From Garcia nutans (taxonomy: Eukaryota > Streptophyta > Magnoliopsida > Malpighiales > Euphorbiaceae): DNA of 64,000 nucleotides. The notes beneath the pieces were generated by a model, which did not search any database, was not told the origin of the DNA, and was given only the letters and a program-made list of their open reading frames with translations. The stretch covers positions 6,769,501-6,833,500 of the forward strand of contig CANTUV010000055.1 in the NCBI GenBank assembly GCA_947685225.1. The letters run 5' to 3'. Numbering within the stretch: the first letter of the stretch is position 1; the number at the start of each line of letters is the position of its first letter. Shown here piece after piece: positions 61,118 through 64,000 of the stretch. Both the position numbers and the translations under genes were made by a program.

Positions 61118-61451
61118 AACCACATCCCATGTGCATGGGTGTGAACACAGCCCATGTGCATGAAAGAATAGGCTGCCCATGTGACAAAAGTGGTCCCAAA
61201 AAACCTAATTTCGTCCAAGGCCCATGTGCTTGCATGTGGGCTGCCTTCCTTACACCTTTCTTGCTCCTCTAGCCCATTTTTAAAGCCTTATCTTCTATAT
61301 AAACATTCAGCATCACAATCAGCCTTTGTTGGTCTTTCAGCTCCATACTGCACTTGTTTATTGCTAATTTAGTCACCTCCCTTGTAACAAAATCTTGAAC
61401 ATGCAATCCAAGAGTGACGCCATACTTCCTTGCTTTATTCCTTGTTAATGG

Positions 61452-62112
61452 TCATTGTTGTAGCACCAAAGGATCCTTGCCATGCTGGTTTACATCATTC
61501 TCCCCTTCTTTAAAAAGATTTGTCCTCAAATCTGCATCATCATAAGGAGATAAATCAGTCACATTAAAAGTAGCACTAACACCATACTCACCAGGCAAGT
61601 CGATCTTGTATGAATTGTCATTGATTCTCTCCAATACTTGGAATGGACCATCACCACGTGCATCAAGCTTACTCTTCCTTTGATTTGGAAACCTCTCCTT
61701 TCGAAAGTGTACCCAAACCCAATCGCCAGGAGCAAATGCCATTTTCTTTCGTCCCTTATTTGCCCTATCAGCATATGACTTGTTCTTTTTCTCTATATTT
61801 GCTCGAACCTTTTCATGCAAAGACTTTACCAAATCAGCCTTCTTCTCACCATCCAAACTAGCAAGCTCATGTAAAGGCAAAGGAACAAGATCAAGTACAG
61901 TTAGTGGATTAAAACCATAAACAATCTCAAATGACGAATAACCTGTAGAAGAATGAATTGAACGATTATAAGCAAATTCAATGAAAGGTAAACAATCTTC
62001 CCAAGTGACCAAATTCTTCCCCACTAAAGCTCTCAACAACGTACCAAGTGTACGATTCACTACTTCAGTTTGCCCATCTGTTTGTGGATGACAAGTAGTA
62101 GAAACAAAAGCT
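61452..62112 (-). pseudogene. gypsy integrase C-terminus with GPF module
   Basis: This frame continues integrase after a frameshift near 62105-62114. It has HPQTDGQTEVVNRTLG with the third catalytic acid (Glu), then FIEFAYNRSIHSSTGYSSFE, a basic linker, and ARGDGPFQVLERINDNSYK, the GPY/F module of chromoviruses. SATFNVTDLSPYDDADLRTN follows. A TGA at 61452-61454 ends it, but the same frame stays open beyond (PLTRNKARKYGVTLGL) and runs into the LTR, so the stop looks like a late nonsense change. No chromodomain was seen. Confidence 0.85.
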
Positions 62113-64000
62113 TAGTTCCTAATCTACTCCATAACACACGCCAAAAATGGGACAAAAACTTAGTATCTCTATCAGAAACAATTGTCCGAGGCACCCCATG
62201 TAAACGAACAACATCTCTAAAGAACAAATCAGCCACAACTTTGGCATCATCAGCTTTGTGATATGGAATAAAATGTGTCATCTTACTAAACCTATCAACA
62301 ACCACAAAAATGTTATCTCTACCTTTCCTAGTCCTAGGCAAACCAAGCACAAAATCCATACTAATATCAACCCAAGGTGAACTAGGTACAGGTAATGGCA
62401 TATAAAGACCATGAGGCATAGACTTAGATTTCGCCTGTCTACATCCAATACAAGCAGAACATAATCTCCCAACATCTTTACGCATAGACGGCCAATAAAA
62501 ATGCTCAAACAGAATATCATAAGTCTTAGACACACCAAAATGCCCCATCAAACCACCACAATGAGATTCCAAAACAAGCAAATTACGCATGGAACATCTA
62601 GGCACACATAATTTACTTCCCTTAAACAAATAACCATCCTGCCTAAAAAATGAATTAAAAGCTCCTTGTTCACATGCGACATAAACATTGCCAAAATCAA
62701 TATCACCAATATATAAGACCTTAATATACTCAAAACCAAGCAATTTAGAACTCAAAACAGACAGCAATGTATATCTCCTAGACAACGCATCAGCAACAAC
62801 ATTATCCTTACCTTGCTTATACTTAATGACATAAGGAAATTTCTCAATTTGTTCAATCCACTTACCATATCTTTTGTTCAACTTACCTTGGCCCTTCAAA
62901 TGCTTGAGGGATTCATGGTCAGTGTGAATAATGAACTCCTTTGGCAGCAAATAATGCTCCCACACATTCAATACCCTTACCAAAGCATGCAACTCCTTGT
63001 CATAGGTAGAATAATTCAGTTGCGCACCATTGAGCTTCTCACTAAAATATGCTATTGCCTTCTTTTCTTGCATCAAAACAGCCCCAATACCTATACCTGA
63101 AGCATCACATTCAATCTCAAAAATAGAATCAAAGTTAGGTAAAGCTAAAACAGGCGCAGTAGCGAGTTTTTCTTTCAAACTTTCAAACAATCGTTGTTGC
63201 TGTTCACCCCATTGAAATCCAACTTCCTTCTTGACAATACTTGTGAGTGGTGCGGCGATGGTAGAAAAATCCTTCACGAATCTCCTATAAAAACTCGCCA
63301 GCCCATGGAAGCTCCTCACTTCCGTCACACTCTTAGGAACAGGCCATTCCCTTATAGCTTTCACTTTCTCCTCATCAACTTCCAATCCCTGCGCACTAAC
63401 AACAAAACCAAGAAAAACAAGCCTATCCATGCAAAATGTGCACTTCTTAAGCTTTGCATATAAGTTCTCTTTTCTCAAAGCTTCTAAAACCAACCTAACA
63501 TGTTCTATATGCTCTTCCTCAGTCTTACTATAGATCAAAATATCATCAAAATAAACAACTACAAATCTGCCCAAATAAGCCCTCAAAACATAGTTCATCA
63601 ACCTCATAAAAGTACTAGGTGCATTAGACAATCCAAAAGGCATTACCAACCACTCATACAACCCATATTTTGTTTTAAAAGCTGTTTTCCATTCATCCCC
63701 AGGTTTCATACGAATTTGATGATATTCACTCATAAGATCAATTTTAGTAAAATACCTTGCACCATGTAATTCGTCCAACATGTCATCAAGACGCGGTATA
63801 GGATGCCGATACTTCACAGTGATCTTATTTACAGCCCTACAATCAACACACATTCTCCACGTAGCATCTTTCTTTGGAACCAACAAAACAGGAATGGCAC
63901 ACGGACTTAAACTCTCTCGAATCAACCCTTTCTCCAACAACTCTTCCACTCGTCTCTGCATCTCCTTGGTCTCCATCGGATTACTTCGATATGCTGGTCT
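62060..64000 (-). CDS. gypsy pol: reverse transcriptase, RNase H, integrase (partial)
   Basis: The frame is open from the window edge to a stop at 62060. Taking ATG 63976 as residue 1, the RT has KIDLMSEYHQ with Asp 80 and VYFDDILIYS with YFDD at about 142-145. RNase H follows from about 285 (FEIECDASGIGIGAVLMQ). Integrase has an HHCC finger (HCGGLMGHFGVSKTYD then CSACIGC, about 470-520) and catalytic Asp residues in DISMDFVLGLP and VSDRDTKFLSHFW. The last 15 residues are out of frame because of the frameshift, so the third catalytic Glu lies in the next entry. The enzymes copy and insert the element. Confidence 0.92.
   Translation of the reverse strand, partial: RPAYRSNPMETKEMQRRVEELLEKGLIRESLSPCAIPVLLVPKKDATWRMCVDCRAVNKITVKYRHPIPRLDDMLDELHGARYFTKIDLMSEYHQIRMKPGDEWKTAFKTKYGLYEWLVMPFGLSNAPSTFMRLMNYVLRAYLGRFVVVYFDDILIYSKTEEEHIEHVRLVLEALRKENLYAKLKKCTFCMDRLVFLGFVVSAQGLEVDEEKVKAIREWPVPKSVTEVRSFHGLASFYRRFVKDFSTIAAPLTSIVKKEVGFQWGEQQQRLFESLKEKLATAPVLALPNFDSIFEIECDASGIGIGAVLMQEKKAIAYFSEKLNGAQLNYSTYDKELHALVRVLNVWEHYLLPKEFIIHTDHESLKHLKGQGKLNKRYGKWIEQIEKFPYVIKYKQGKDNVVADALSRRYTLLSVLSSKLLGFEYIKVLYIGDIDFGNVYVACEQGAFNSFFRQDGYLFKGSKLCVPRCSMRNLLVLESHCGGLMGHFGVSKTYDILFEHFYWPSMRKDVGRLCSACIGCRQAKSKSMPHGLYMPLPVPSSPWVDISMDFVLGLPRTRKGRDNIFVVVDRFSKMTHFIPYHKADDAKVVADLFFRDVVRLHGVPRTIVSDRDTKFLSHFWRVLWSRLGTKLLFLLLVIHKQMGKLK

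Larger units (their letters stand above)
60535..61375 (-). repeat. 3' LTR of the gypsy element (841 bp)
   Basis: On the minus strand it follows the purine tract ACAAGGGAGG and starts TGACTAAATTAG. It ends GGGTTCCGCGTCA at 60535. The next five bases outward are ACATA on the plus strand and would be one copy of the target duplication. The partner LTR is not in view. Confidence 0.72.
60535..64000 (-). mobile_element. Ty3/gypsy retrotransposon, 3' part (runs off the right edge)
   Basis: On the minus strand the order is RT, RNase H, integrase with GPF module, purine tract, 3' LTR. RT before integrase is the gypsy order. gag, protease, the primer site and the 5' LTR lie outside the window. Coding is nearly whole, with one frameshift and one late stop, so it is younger than the copia element at 3143-8182. 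Confidence 0.92.

Overview
The window is nuclear DNA from a flowering plant, almost certainly a eudicot. It is very AT-rich, and the genes have AT-rich introns with GT-AG borders. The gene set is plant-type: an R2R3-MYB factor, a plant Rab-GAP and a mitochondrial translation protein. Most of the rest is Ty1/copia, Ty3/gypsy, LINE and hAT-like debris. No species was identified.

Layout: 1-612 is the 3' end of a copia element cut by the window edge. 1719-2406 is a hAT-like non-autonomous transposon with an exact 8-bp target duplication. 3143-8182 is a full-length but decayed copia element with both LTRs and a TTTAT duplication. 13077-15287 is a minus-strand LINE whose 3' UTR is split by the head of another copia element. 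16941-17627 is a second hAT-like element and 18048-20915 a 2.9-kb solo LTR with a TCTAT duplication. 25411-26667 is an intact three-exon MYB gene of the MYB52/54/56/117 group, with a long CT/TA microsatellite in its leader or promoter. 26668-35005 is AT-rich intergenic DNA with a Stowaway-like MITE, a hAT-like MITE and a degenerate triple tandem repeat.

35006-35533 (minus) is a one-exon gene for a 175-residue protein of unknown function with paired G-boxes upstream. 36776-39348 (minus) is a broken copy of the 3' half of a GPI ethanolamine phosphate transferase 3 (PIG-O) gene that still shows its exons. 39832-41270 is a solo LTR with a CATCA duplication. 41574-50560 (minus) is a ten-exon TBC/Rab-GAP gene (443 residues, Gyp1/TBC1D22 type). 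52082-54741 (minus) is a three-exon gene for a predicted mitochondrial Bot1p/GCD1-like protein (380 residues). 55604-56241 is a long inverted repeat. 57063-57772 is a tandem TRIM retroelement with three LTR copies, one carrying a piece of copia integrase. 59146-59737 is a 5'-truncated LINE tail, and 60535-64000 the 3' part of a Ty3/gypsy element that runs off the right edge.

The host genes share no obvious pathway: MYB is a transcription factor, TBC acts in membrane traffic, the Bot1p-like protein in mitochondrial translation, and PIG-O would act in GPI-anchor synthesis. I did not find a new multi-gene system. The most unusual structure is the tandem TRIM with captured integrase sequence. Target duplications, LTR edges and exon joints were read by eye, and no database search was possible.
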